Source: JBCCCJ01 sp039029315 | Lineage (GTDB): Bacteria; Bacteroidota; Bacteroidia; J057 | DNA: 64,000 nucleotides | NCBI GenBank assembly: GCA_039029315.1 | Contig: JBCCGK010000002.1 | Span: forward strand, 1 to 64,000 | Direction of reading: 5' to 3' | In this document: positions 34,852 through 43,348 of the stretch, one piece after another | Position numbering within the stretch: position 1 is the stretch's first letter | Layout of the letters: each line of letters opens with the position of its first letter | Made by a program: the position numbers and the translations under genes | The notes under the pieces: generated by a model | What the model was told of the DNA's origin: nothing | The model's database searches: none | Seen by the model: the letters and a program-made list of their open reading frames with translations, nothing else

Positions 34852-35381
34852 ACATTTTGAAAGTTAATGATTACTCATTTCATGATGACACAAATGAATC
34901 TCATTGCTTTCACTTCTTCAAAAAGATGTGTTGTATGCCCAGAACTTCGTGCTGACAAGGGGGAATTATGAGCTGAGGGGTGTTTCACCTATTTCTTTTG
35001 AGCTTTCCTCTCTTCTTCATAAGCTCGACTGGGATGGAGGGTGGAGATCCAGGAAGGTGTCTCTATATACATGGGACATCGATTTGGCCTAAGAAGCTGT
35101 TTACACAGCTGGAATTAAAAGAAAAAGGGCAGGTTCCGGATTTGAAACATCTTTTTTTGCGAGAAAAACATTTTGAAATACGGTAGTGCAATACATGTAA
35201 GGCTGTCATCGGCACGTAGCAATGATCGGCAGACCATTGCTAGGTGGAATGTTATCGAAGCGGATGCCTTTCTATCTACGATAGGCAAAGCGAGAGATGG
35301 TCTGCCGATCATCTCTACAAAAATTCTATCGGAAGATTAGCATTACACTTGAACCACTACCTGAAATACTTCTATGTTTGT
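34852..35381. other. 530-bp intergenic region holding a REPIN-like element
   Basis: No gene is recognised here. It separates the paraoxonase-like stop from the LytS/LytTR operon start, both on the minus strand, so it must contain that operon's promoter. A small hairpin AGCTGT/ACAGCT lies at 35095-35110. The striking part is the inverted pair of palindromes at 35216-35318. Confidence 0.6.
35216..35318. repeat. REPIN-like doublet: two inverted GTAG-headed palindromes
   Basis: The left unit starts GTAG (35216) and forms the stem TAGCAATG/CATTGCTA (35217-35224, 35235-35242) around loop ATCGGCAGAC. The right unit, on the minus strand, also starts GTAG (35318) and forms AGAGATG/CATCTCT (35293-35299, 35310-35316) around the exact reverse-complement loop. 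The core ATGATCGGCAGACCAT is thus shared, while the flanking stem bases differ in a paired, compensatory way. Two inverted REP units with a spacer are the layout called REPIN in proteobacteria. Confidence 0.6.
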
Positions 35382-36470
35382 CTACAAATCAATTCCTTCT
35401 ACGACCAAAACAAAGGGGTCAAATACCTGAGAAATATACAGGCGATCATCGATTCGGAGGGCAGTCGAAGCTGCATTGATCAGATCTCCATTATTCTGAA
35501 AAACAAGATGTGTCTTCATTGTGACTGGATCGATGGCAAAAATCTGTACTGGAGAGCTTTTGTGAGAATGTTTTGCGTGGGACAAAAATTTTAATGGGCA
35601 AGGATGTGCTGCAGTCCACAATATCCCAGACTCATCCATCATCAAATTGTCACCAATCGGGATGTCGATTCCATGTTCTCGGGTAGACGATCCTTCATGC
35701 ACTATTAGCTCACCATTCTCTTGGATTGGATAGCGTTCTACAGTTTGACAGCCTCCATTGGCTACCACCAAACAACTTGCCTCCCGATTCACCCAAACTC
35801 CATTCGGATAGCACATATCGTCCAGTACAGTCTTCCAATTCCCTTGTCCATCATAATGCAAGACGCTTCCGTTTTTCACTCCTACAATCGCTTTGGCAGT
35901 TTCATTGGGATTATCACTGGGCATAGGATTCGAGACATAAAAACTACCATCTTCCAATACATCAATATCATTTGGACCTGTTAAGCTTGGATGTTCCAGC
36001 GTAAAGGAGTCATCTAATACTAAGGTGTCTTCCATGATGTGAAAGCGATAAATCCTATGCTCAATGGCATTGTCCAGGCGATCATGAGAGATCGCATACA
36101 AATACGGAATCCCATCAATGGTCTCCACATCAATCCCATGGGGAAAAATGCGTAGGCCCTCCGGCAGAACCTTCAAGGGGCGGGAAGAATTGCTAGCTGG
36201 ATAGATTTGGTAAAATCCCCATGATTCCTCTGCCTTTTTTCTCCTTTCTACACATGAGACAATGATTCTCGAACTGCCTGTAGAGGTATCAATCGCCATA
36301 TCTTCAGGTCCACTGCCTACCTGAATCTTGTGTGTATTTCCTGTTTGCCCGCTCGAATAGTCTCCACAACTCCAAGGGGCAATTCCACAGGCACTCAGCT
36401 GAAAATAGAGAAAGGCAGATAGCAACAATACCCCAATAAAGATGGCTAGAGCGAGTAGGATTTTTTTCAT
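35382..36470 (-). CDS. Paraoxonase/arylesterase-like beta-propeller protein
   Basis: 362 residues. A membrane helix or signal anchor covers about 4-24. The rest follows the paraoxonase (PON) propeller: GSGPEDMAID, FPHGIDVE, LTGPNDIDVLEDGSFYVSN, and CYPNGVWV, which match the PON family's calcium-binding and active-site loops. In PON enzymes these loops coordinate Ca2+ and allow lactone or ester hydrolysis. The substrate is unknown. It probably sits on the periplasmic side of the membrane. It stands alone on the minus strand. Confidence 0.8.
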   Translation of the reverse strand: MKKILLALAIFIGVLLLSAFLYFQLSACGIAPWSCGDYSSGQTGNTHKIQVGSGPEDMAIDTSTGSSRIIVSCVERRKKAEESWGFYQIYPASNSSRPLKVLPEGLRIFPHGIDVETIDGIPYLYAISHDRLDNAIEHRIYRFHIMEDTLVLDDSFTLEHPSLTGPNDIDVLEDGSFYVSNPMPSDNPNETAKAIVGVKNGSVLHYDGQGNWKTVLDDMCYPNGVWVNREASCLVVANGGCQTVERYPIQENGELIVHEGSSTREHGIDIPIGDNLMMDESGILWTAAHPCPLKFLSHAKHSHKSSPVQIFAIDPVTMKTHLVFQNNGDLINAASTALRIDDRLYISQVFDPFVLVVEGIDL

Positions 36471-36662
36471 AATCTGGATGAATGTCTGACATGCCTAACT
36501 ATCCTCAAGTGCCCCTGATGAAGGATCATTTCAGATAGCGTGCGTTAGTATATTTTCGATTGCTCAAGGCTATTCTTCACCGAACGGGCCAATAATTGTC
36601 TTTCCAGCCATTTTATTGGTCTTGCTCATTCAATAATTAATTCCTGGGTCTAGTTACTCACC

Positions 36663-37985
36663 CTAATCCTCCCAACCACCACAGTGTTCCTCCATAAAGG
36701 CAACCCCTTCCTCTTGCTTATCCCCTTCCAATCCAAAGCTTAGGGAGCGACGCATGGCACTACATCCTTCCTCAGTTTTGCCCTCGGCATGAAAGATTTG
36801 TCCTTGATAGAAGTAGGCCAGCGGATTGAGGGCATTCACGCCAAGCGCATCCTCGACTGCCTGGTGAGCCTGCTCAAAATCTTCCATTTCGAGATAAGAA
36901 TAAGCTGTCTGATTGTAGGAAGCAATCTTGATATCTATGTTGCTTGTTTTGTCAACAACTACTTTAAAATCTTCAATAGCTCCTTCTTGATCACCAGATT
37001 CCAGTTTGTAAAAGCCTCTGGAGTAGTACAACAATTCATTTTCAGGCGTACACCCTATCAAACCATCATATATCCCCACCAAAGCGGCATTGTTCTCAGT
37101 AGCCAAACCGACATCAGCTAATAAGGGATAGATGTCGCATTCCTGATCAGGATCCTTTTCCAGGGCCCAGCGATAATCAGCATCAGCAGCCTCATATTGC
37201 TCCAGGGCGTAATGAGAAAAACCCCGGTCAATATAGACATTCGGAACAGAGGCCTGAACAGCTGAATCATATGCTTTCATCTCTGTCGATGTGAGGATAG
37301 CAGCGGAATATTGTTCAATGGCTTCTTTATATTTTTCCTGCTTGAACAAGATCGAACCCTTGGCATATTGACCATAAAAGAGATATTCGTAGTCTCTTTT
37401 CTTTTTCTTCTTGTTTTTTCGGGGATTTATTTTGAGGCTTTCTTCAAAATCCGTCAAAGCATCCTCCAACAAGCCAATTTCACTTCTTTGTATTCCACGC
37501 TTATGCCAGAGGGTATAATCTTTGGGATCACCTGTCAAGGAATCAGTAAGGGCTTCAATTTGTTCTTTGATCTTATTTTCCCGTTCATTCACCAGACGAA
37601 AAGGAAAGGGAATATTCATCCAATACATCACAGGTTCTCCTGATTGTTTGGCTGGCTCGAAAAGCAGACCAGGCAAATATTTGGCAACTGCTCCAGTCAA
37701 GGCAGGATGAATTTCTTTCACGATTCTGTGTCGCACATATTCTCCTGCTGTGTCAATCAGTACTCTTGCAACCACAGTCCCGGAAATTCCCTCACTCACA
37801 GCTTCTTCCGGATAGGCAATTTTTTGGCGAATATCTGAGAGATTTTTGGGCACAGGCTCGGTATCAACAAAGATAAATTCATCTGGTTCCGGCTCTGAGT
37901 CCTGAGAAAGGGCAAAGGAACAGAACAGCAAACATCCAATGAGACAAATTCCTTGTAAAACTCTTGTAGGCATAATTATGATCAT
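36663..37985 (-). CDS. Secreted TonB-C domain/TPR protein
   Basis: About 440 residues from the ATG at 37985; another ATG four codons later (37973) also suits, while the first possible codon is TTG. Signal peptide ends near ALSQ. A TonB C-terminal-like domain follows (AYPEEAVSEGISGTVVARVLI, LLFEPAKQSG, PFPFRLV), then TPR repeats over the last 280 residues. The TonB-type domain lacks the usual long periplasmic spacer and inner-membrane anchor, so it is unlikely to transduce energy; such TonB-C/TPR proteins are common in Bacteroidota. The genes on either side are unrelated. Confidence 0.85.
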   Translation of the reverse strand: MIIIMPTRVLQGICLIGCLLFCSFALSQDSEPEPDEFIFVDTEPVPKNLSDIRQKIAYPEEAVSEGISGTVVARVLIDTAGEYVRHRIVKEIHPALTGAVAKYLPGLLFEPAKQSGEPVMYWMNIPFPFRLVNERENKIKEQIEALTDSLTGDPKDYTLWHKRGIQRSEIGLLEDALTDFEESLKINPRKNKKKKKRDYEYLFYGQYAKGSILFKQEKYKEAIEQYSAAILTSTEMKAYDSAVQASVPNVYIDRGFSHYALEQYEAADADYRWALEKDPDQECDIYPLLADVGLATENNAALVGIYDGLIGCTPENELLYYSRGFYKLESGDQEGAIEDFKVVVDKTSNIDIKIASYNQTAYSYLEMEDFEQAHQAVEDALGVNALNPLAYFYQGQIFHAEGKTEEGCSAMRRSLSFGLEGDKQEEGVAFMEEHCGGWED

Positions 37986-38026
37986 TTCTCTTTTGTTATC
38001 GTGCGACAAAGGTACGAATTAGGCTC

Positions 38027-38596
38027 TTAAGAGAGAAGTTGCCATCGCCAACAATCTGTAGTATGATCGTTTACCATTCCACATGCTTGCATAAATGCGT
38101 AACAGATGGTGCTTCCGACGAACTTAAATCCCTGCTTCTTGAGTGCCTTGCTCATTCGATCACTTTCTGTTGTAGAAGCTGGAACTTCCTCTAGATTTTT
38201 CCAGGCATTCTGGATCGGGCGACCATCAACAAATTGCCACAAAAACTGATCGAATCCTCCTGGCTGCTCCATGATGTTGAGATAGGCCCGGGCATTCACA
38301 ACGGCAGCATTAATTTTCAGCCGATTCCGTATGATTCCTGAATTTTGAAGCAATTCAGCTTTCTTCTCATCCCCATACCCTGCGATTGCCACTGGATCAA
38401 ATTGATCAAATGCCTTGCGATAGTTCTCTCTCTTTTTCAGCACAGTAATCCAACTCAAGCCAGCCTGCGCTCCTTCTAGCAGCAGCATTTCGAAGAGGAG
38501 TTGATCATCATGAACCGGTACTCCCCATTCCTGATCGTGATAGTCTATGTAAATGTCTTGCCCTAAACACCAGGAGCAGCGTTTTTTTTGTTCCAT
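38027..38596 (-). CDS. tag: DNA-3-methyladenine glycosylase I
   Basis: 189 residues, the usual length of TagI. Removes 3-methyladenine from alkylated DNA in base-excision repair. Typical motifs: RCSWCL with the zinc-binding Cys near the N-terminus, YHDQEWGVPVHDD, FEMLLLEGAQAGLSW, KFVGSTICYAFMQACGMVNDH and the final zinc-binding His/Cys. Cytoplasmic. It starts 70 bp from the divergent BCCT gene. Confidence 0.95.
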   Translation of the reverse strand: MEQKKRCSWCLGQDIYIDYHDQEWGVPVHDDQLLFEMLLLEGAQAGLSWITVLKKRENYRKAFDQFDPVAIAGYGDEKKAELLQNSGIIRNRLKINAAVVNARAYLNIMEQPGGFDQFLWQFVDGRPIQNAWKNLEEVPASTTESDRMSKALKKQGFKFVGSTICYAFMQACGMVNDHTTDCWRWQLLS

Positions 38597-38666
38597 GATT
38601 ACTTATTTGTATAGATAAGGTGCATATTGCTACGAATTCAACTCCCCAAAGAAACAGATTTTTTAT

Positions 38667-40220
38667 ATGTCCAAGCTCAGACATGGAGTATTCTGGCCAC
38701 CTTTTTTATTCTTGCTTGCTTCGGCCATTTACAGTTTTTTATCTCCCAAGCGATTTGAGCAAACGGTTACCTCTGCAAATTCATGGATTCTGGGCCATTT
38801 GGGATGGTTGTTTTCCGCGGGTGTGTTGTTTTTTCTCATTGTCGTCTTGTGGGCATATGTATCTCCAATTGGCTCCTATAGAATTGGTGGCCCCCAAGCC
38901 AAACCGATCCTCAGCCGCTGGCGCTGGTTTACCATTACCTTGTGCACAACGATTGCTGTTGGCATCCTGTTTTGGGGAACGGGGGAGCCTTTGTATCACT
39001 ATCATGCACCTGCCTCTGGGCTGGGGATTCCTCCAACGAGTCCCGCCTCAGCCAGATTTGCGATGTCAACTATGTTCATGCACTGGACCATTATTCCTTA
39101 TGGGATCTATACCCTTGCCGGACTGATGTTTGCCCTGGTTTATTACAACCTTCGCCAGCCATTTAGCCTGGGGTCAATGCTGGTACCCCTTCTGGGGAAG
39201 CAGTCGCATGGCACTTTGGGGAAAGTGGTAGACGCCGTCTGCCTGTACAGTCTGGTAGCAGGCATGGCTGCTTCTTTGGGGGCAGGTATCCTCTCGATTT
39301 CCGGTGGTCTCAATACCATCCTTGGCATCCCCAAAAGTGCCTTATTATTGGCAATCATTTCGATGTTCATCGTTGGGACGTTCATTATTTCCGCTGCAAG
39401 TGGCCTTCAGAAAGGCATCCGTTATCTTTCTGATTTGAATATCAAAGGCTTTATAGGTCTGTTTGCATTTTTTTTCATCCTGGGTCCAACGAGTTTCTTT
39501 CTCAGTCTGGGAGTAGAAGGGATTGGGGAATTTTTGCAATCATTTTTTAGCAGAAGTCTCTACACAGGCGTATCAGGCAATGATCCCTGGCCACAGAACT
39601 GGACGATCTTCTATTGGGCCAATTGGTTGGCCTGGACCCCGGTCACAGCCTTGTTTTTGGGAAGATTGGCTGTAGGCTATACAGTCAAGGAATACATCCA
39701 ATACAATTTGTTTTTCCCTTCTCTGTTTGGGGCAGCATGGATGATGGTATTTGGAGGAACGGCTCTCCATTTGGATATGGCGCATGATCATGCCTTGTAT
39801 GGCATTCTTCAAGATACAGGGGTAGAAAATGTCATTTTTCGCATTTTTGAAGAATTCCCACTGCCTGTTGTTGTCAGCGGCTTTTTCTTGCTGATGACTT
39901 TTCTCTCTTATGTAACTGCAGCTGATTCCAATACCACAGCCATGGGGGGCATCAGTTCGGTCGGAATCTCTCCTGACAGTCCGGAACCTCCCCTTTGGAT
40001 CAAGATCGCCTGGGGCATAACCATCGGTCTGATTGCCTGGATCATGGTCAGTTTTGCAGGACTTGAAGGGATCAAAATGACCTCTAACCTGGGAGGGCTC
40101 CCTGCTCTCTTTCTGGTTTTTGCGATTGCATTAGGCATGATCCGATTGATCAGAAAGCCGGAGCAATTGACTGGGAAGACGAAGCAGGTTGATGCTGCCA
40201 CCCAAGTAAGTAAGGATTGA
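38667..40220 (+). CDS. BCCT-family betaine/choline/carnitine-type transporter
   Basis: 517 residues with about 12 hydrophobic segments. Family features: FWGTGEPLYHY, FMHWTIIPYGIYT, then FYWANWLAWTPVTALFLGRL..G.TVKEYI, which corresponds to the BCCT signature region. Two differences stand out. The usual Trp-rich box (YWAWW..W) reads YWANW..W, and the Gly-rich segment normally written GMGIG appears as GMAASLGAG. These may mean a changed substrate. Members take up glycine betaine or related osmolytes by Na+ or H+ symport, or by exchange. Inner membrane. Confidence 0.9.
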   Translation: MSKLRHGVFWPPFLFLLASAIYSFLSPKRFEQTVTSANSWILGHLGWLFSAGVLFFLIVVLWAYVSPIGSYRIGGPQAKPILSRWRWFTITLCTTIAVGILFWGTGEPLYHYHAPASGLGIPPTSPASARFAMSTMFMHWTIIPYGIYTLAGLMFALVYYNLRQPFSLGSMLVPLLGKQSHGTLGKVVDAVCLYSLVAGMAASLGAGILSISGGLNTILGIPKSALLLAIISMFIVGTFIISAASGLQKGIRYLSDLNIKGFIGLFAFFFILGPTSFFLSLGVEGIGEFLQSFFSRSLYTGVSGNDPWPQNWTIFYWANWLAWTPVTALFLGRLAVGYTVKEYIQYNLFFPSLFGAAWMMVFGGTALHLDMAHDHALYGILQDTGVENVIFRIFEEFPLPVVVSGFFLLMTFLSYVTAADSNTTAMGGISSVGISPDSPEPPLWIKIAWGITIGLIAWIMVSFAGLEGIKMTSNLGGLPALFLVFAIALGMIRLIRKPEQLTGKTKQVDAATQVSKD

Positions 40221-40321
40221 GGAGGGAAGTGCCTGAACAGGACATTGAGTATCACCTGATCTATTCATTGCGCTAGCACTGACAAGCATTCTGTCCACCT
40301 ATTTCGTAAAGGTGCTGCCCC

Positions 40322-41230
40322 TTATCGCTTCCCTCTGCGACTAAACAGTCCCAACAGAGCCTGAATATATGACTCTCTCGTACTGATGCTCTGAAAATCT
40401 GCTCCGGATCTCAGAAAGGTTTCACGGGTGCGTTTCAGGTTTTCCTGATACCATTTTGCATAGGTATCTCTTGTCGCCTTACTTGCGGTATCGATCCAGA
40501 CCATTTTCCCGGATTCGGAGTCCATGACTCTCGCCAGCCCAATATTGGGAAGTTGAACCTCATGCTCATCATACAAGTGAAGCCCCACCACATCATGTCG
40601 CCGCCGTGCAATACTTAAGGCGTCCTTGTAGTCATTGCCAGTATTCATGAAATCCGACAACACAAAGACAACACTCCGCTTTTTGAGCATATTGGTCAAA
40701 TATCGCAACACCTCTGCCAGATCAGTTCCTGTACTGGTAGGTTGTGGATCAATCAACTCCCGTATGATTCGAAGTATATGATTTCTTCCTTTTTTCGGAG
40801 GAATGAATTTTTCGATTTTATCCGTAAACAGAATCACTCCTACCTTGTCATTGTTATTGGTAGCCGAGAAGGATAAGACAGCACTAATCTCTGTCATGAC
40901 ATCCTGTTTGGTTTTGGCTTCCTGATCTCGGTTAAGCTGGGTTCCAAAATAGGTGGAAGGACTCACATCCACCAACAACATGACAGTGATTTCACGCTCT
41001 TCTTCGAATACCTTGATATATGGATCTTCCATTCGGGCGGTCACATTCCAATCAATGTTCCTCACATCATCCCCATATTGGTAGGCCCGGACCTCACTGA
41101 AAGACATGCCTCTTCCTTTGAACGCACTATGATACCCCCCAGAAAAAATCTGGTTTGACAGGTCTTTGGTTTTGATCTCAATCTTTCTGACTTTCTTGAG
41201 AAGTTCGGTTGTTCGATCTTGTGTACTCAT
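40322..41230 (-). CDS. DUF58 domain protein
   Basis: 302 residues of the DUF58 family. Signature GRGMSFSEVRAYQYGDDVRNIDWNVTARM at about 40-67, then a von Willebrand A-like core with the MIDAS-type DVSPST (Asp 88) and TGTDLAEVL. DUF58 proteins usually act with MoxR AAA+ ATPases and are often part of larger operons; here no MoxR gene is adjacent. Cytoplasmic. It is divergent from the methyltransferase gene. Confidence 0.92.
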   Translation of the reverse strand: MSTQDRTTELLKKVRKIEIKTKDLSNQIFSGGYHSAFKGRGMSFSEVRAYQYGDDVRNIDWNVTARMEDPYIKVFEEEREITVMLLVDVSPSTYFGTQLNRDQEAKTKQDVMTEISAVLSFSATNNNDKVGVILFTDKIEKFIPPKKGRNHILRIIRELIDPQPTSTGTDLAEVLRYLTNMLKKRSVVFVLSDFMNTGNDYKDALSIARRRHDVVGLHLYDEHEVQLPNIGLARVMDSESGKMVWIDTASKATRDTYAKWYQENLKRTRETFLRSGADFQSISTRESYIQALLGLFSRRGKR

Positions 41231-41339
41231 GTAGATTTACTCATTGTGGAGGCAAAATTACGATTTTTCTGGAATGGATGGTAAATTGAATCTTCCATTC
41301 ATCTCCACATGGGGTATTTCATCACTTCTACTACCATCC

Positions 41340-41873
41340 ATGCGTAAACTCCGACTCGAAGAACTCAAGCGCCTCAGCGTCGCCGACTACAAAAAAGCTA
41401 AAAAAAGATCCCTGGTGATCATTTTGGATAATATCCGAAGCATGCACAATGTCGGTTCCATCTTTCGGACTGCAGATGCTTTTCGGATAGCCAAGGTGTA
41501 TCTGTGTGGAATTACGCCTAAACCACCACATCGGGAAATCCGAAAAACAGCTATTGGCGCAGAAGAAAGTGTAGACTGGGAGGCACATGCGTATACGATC
41601 CAGGTAGTTCAGGCGCTCAAACATGCTGGTTATGAGATCCTCAGTCTTGAGCAAACAGAAGGAAGCAGAGAATTGGGCAAGTTCACCCCAGCAGGAAACA
41701 AAAATTATGCAATCGTCCTTGGGCATGAAGTGGATGGGGTCAGTCAAACCATCATCGATCAATCAGATGAGGTACTTGAAATTCCTCAGTATGGTACCAA
41801 ACACAGCTTGAATGTTTCTGTTTCAGCGGGAATCGCCTTGTACCATATTTGTAGTGGAATGGGGGACCTTTAA
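41340..41873 (+). CDS. SpoU/TrmH-family RNA 2'-O-methyltransferase
   Basis: 177 residues from the ATG at 41340; upstream in-frame codons exist, but the family N-terminus (MRKLRLEEL) begins here. Catalyses 2'-O-methylation of tRNA or rRNA ribose with SAM. Motifs: MHNVGSIFRTADAF, then AIVLGHEVDGVS and IPQYGTKHSLNVSVSAGIALY, i.e. the three SPOUT knot motifs. The normally following Glu/Asp positions look intact. The substrate cannot be fixed. It faces the DCC gene, 40 bp away. Confidence 0.92.
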   Translation: MRKLRLEELKRLSVADYKKAKKRSLVIILDNIRSMHNVGSIFRTADAFRIAKVYLCGITPKPPHREIRKTAIGAEESVDWEAHAYTIQVVQALKHAGYEILSLEQTEGSRELGKFTPAGNKNYAIVLGHEVDGVSQTIIDQSDEVLEIPQYGTKHSLNVSVSAGIALYHICSGMGDL

Positions 41874-41913
41874 GAAGCTTCTCCAGTAGCAGTGAGAGGA
41901 TAAACAAGGAAGC

Positions 41914-42315
41914 TTATTCCAAAAATTTTGCTCGTTCCTCTGGAGATGGGAGTCGGCAGCTTTCTTTTTTTCCGAAAAAGCGATAGCGATTCTTGGCAAT
42001 CCATCCGTACATCAAATCGCGAATTGGCCTTGGGATGATGATAAACCCATAGAACAATGGCCATGCTCCGGGCAGATGCCTGGCAATCCGCAAAGCAGCT
42101 GTTGATTCTTTATAGAGTTGTCCCTCCTCATAGAAATATACTGTTCCTACTTCTTCGACGGATTCTCCATATTGCAGAAGAATGGCTTTCCCAGCTTTCT
42201 GTTGGTTGGCAGTAAAGCGAAATTTATTTTTCGGATCACGACGTATCAAAAAATCGACCCAGAAATTGCAAAAATTGCATACACCGTCAAAGATGATCAC
42301 TTTCTCATCCGACAT
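41914..42315 (-). CDS. DCC-family (DUF393/YuxK-like) thiol-disulfide protein
   Basis: 133 residues. The family hallmark DGVCNFC sits at about 10-16, followed by FLIRRDPKNKFRFTANQ. It has the length of the DUF393/DCC family, a thioredoxin-like group of uncertain role. No signal peptide. It overlaps the upstream HTH-KdsC gene by 11 bp, so the two are probably co-translated. Confidence 0.9.
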   Translation of the reverse strand: MSDEKVIIFDGVCNFCNFWVDFLIRRDPKNKFRFTANQQKAGKAILLQYGESVEEVGTVYFYEEGQLYKESTAALRIARHLPGAWPLFYGFIIIPRPIRDLMYGWIAKNRYRFFGKKESCRLPSPEERAKFLE

Positions 42316-43006
42316 GATATCCCAATGTTTCTTCTAAAAACTCCCGAATACAGGCATCTCCTCCATTGCGTGTCAGAATCACTTGCACTGCCTGCTTCAC
42401 CATGGCTGTCGCATCAGCGGGGCAGGCAGATATCCCTGCTTTTCGGATGACGGCAAGATCATTCACATCATCTCCTACATAAGCCAACTGTTCAAAGCGC
42501 AGGGAGAGTTCTTTCAACCATTCCTCTACAACTTCCATTTTGTTTCGAGAACCAGCATAGACCCGCTGGATTCCCAGAGTCTCAGCGCGCTTTTGGATCA
42601 GATAATCTGTAGAGGCTGAACTGATGAACCCAAATTGTATGTCCTGCCGTGTTAGTCGCTGGATCAAAAGGCCATCCTTGGTATGAAACGTTTTGATTTG
42701 GTCTCCACTTTGGGTATATCCTACCCGGCCATCTGTCATGGTGCCATCAATGTCCAACAGGATCAATTTTGCCTTTCGGGCTTTCACCCGGGCTTGCACA
42801 AGCCCTAAGTCCCTGCTCAATAGATGATCAATGGGGATTTTGAGACATTCAGCAATTTGGATCAGGGTATCCAAATCAGGTTCTGCTTTGCCACGCTCAT
42901 ATCTATCAAGGGTATTTTCCCAGACATCTATGGCACGAGCGAACTCCGCTTGTGATTGTTCCTGTCGAAGGCGTAAAAATTTAAGATTTTTCCCAAAAAA
43001 GGACAC
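42305..43006 (-). CDS. Helix-turn-helix (XRE) domain fused to KdsC-like phosphatase
   Basis: 233 residues from a GTG at 43006; the N-terminal SFFGKNLKFLRLRQEQSQAE from there matches the usual XRE-type start, and a TTG lies 13 codons upstream. Residues about 4-60 form the HTH (EFARAIDVWENTLDRYERG). Residues 80-230 are a HAD phosphatase of the KdsC (KDO-8-phosphate phosphatase) type: DIDGTMTDG and GDDVNDLAVI. KdsC normally works as a stand-alone enzyme of lipopolysaccharide synthesis. No other KDO gene is adjacent. The fusion suggests a regulated phosphatase or an autoregulator. Confidence 0.85.
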   Translation of the reverse strand: MSFFGKNLKFLRLRQEQSQAEFARAIDVWENTLDRYERGKAEPDLDTLIQIAECLKIPIDHLLSRDLGLVQARVKARKAKLILLDIDGTMTDGRVGYTQSGDQIKTFHTKDGLLIQRLTRQDIQFGFISSASTDYLIQKRAETLGIQRVYAGSRNKMEVVEEWLKELSLRFEQLAYVGDDVNDLAVIRKAGISACPADATAMVKQAVQVILTRNGGDACIREFLEETLGYHVG

Positions 43007-43348
43007 GAAATATGATTGTGTAAGTTTGAAGGACGAATTACGCAATTTCGATTGTAAAAGGAAATTTTCTTATTCGAGAAAGCGAAAAATTGGTTTTTTA
43101 GAAAAGATTTTTTCTGAAAGTTTTTCAAAGGCCTTAAATTTGGTATTTCCTATTTCTAGCAAGAGACTGTTTTGACATATATGCTGAGAATTTTTATTGT
43201 GTATTTTTTTGCCAGCCAAAGCTCTTTTTACTGTCATAGCTGCGCTATGGACAGTAAAAAAGCTGAAGGATGGTGAAAAAAGACGCATACAAAAAATTAG
43301 TGATAGATGTTCAAACGGTCTCTCAAAACTATTGTAAGTCATTAATTC
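43007..43348. other. Divergent gap with a long hairpin, no gene seen
   Basis: 340 bp between the divergent HTH-KdsC and DPP-IV-like genes. It is AT-rich and must hold two promoters, but no good consensus was found. Its main feature is the 45-nt hairpin described separately (43220-43264). Confidence 0.5.
43220..43264. repeat. Strong 45-nt inverted repeat between divergent genes
   Basis: TTTTTACTGTC pairs with GACAGTAAAAA, with CATAGC/GCTATG inside around a TGC loop, and AGC/GCT at the ends, with one bulged G. Neither strand shows a clean T run directly after the stem. A terminator here would make little sense between divergent promoters, so a REP-like repeat or a folded leader is more likely. 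Confidence 0.5.

Noticed and set aside
36663..37985. Energy-transducing TonB
   Set aside because: The TonB-C-like domain is followed by TPRs, and there is no inner-membrane anchor with a Pro-rich spacer, so it is listed as a TonB-C/TPR protein instead.
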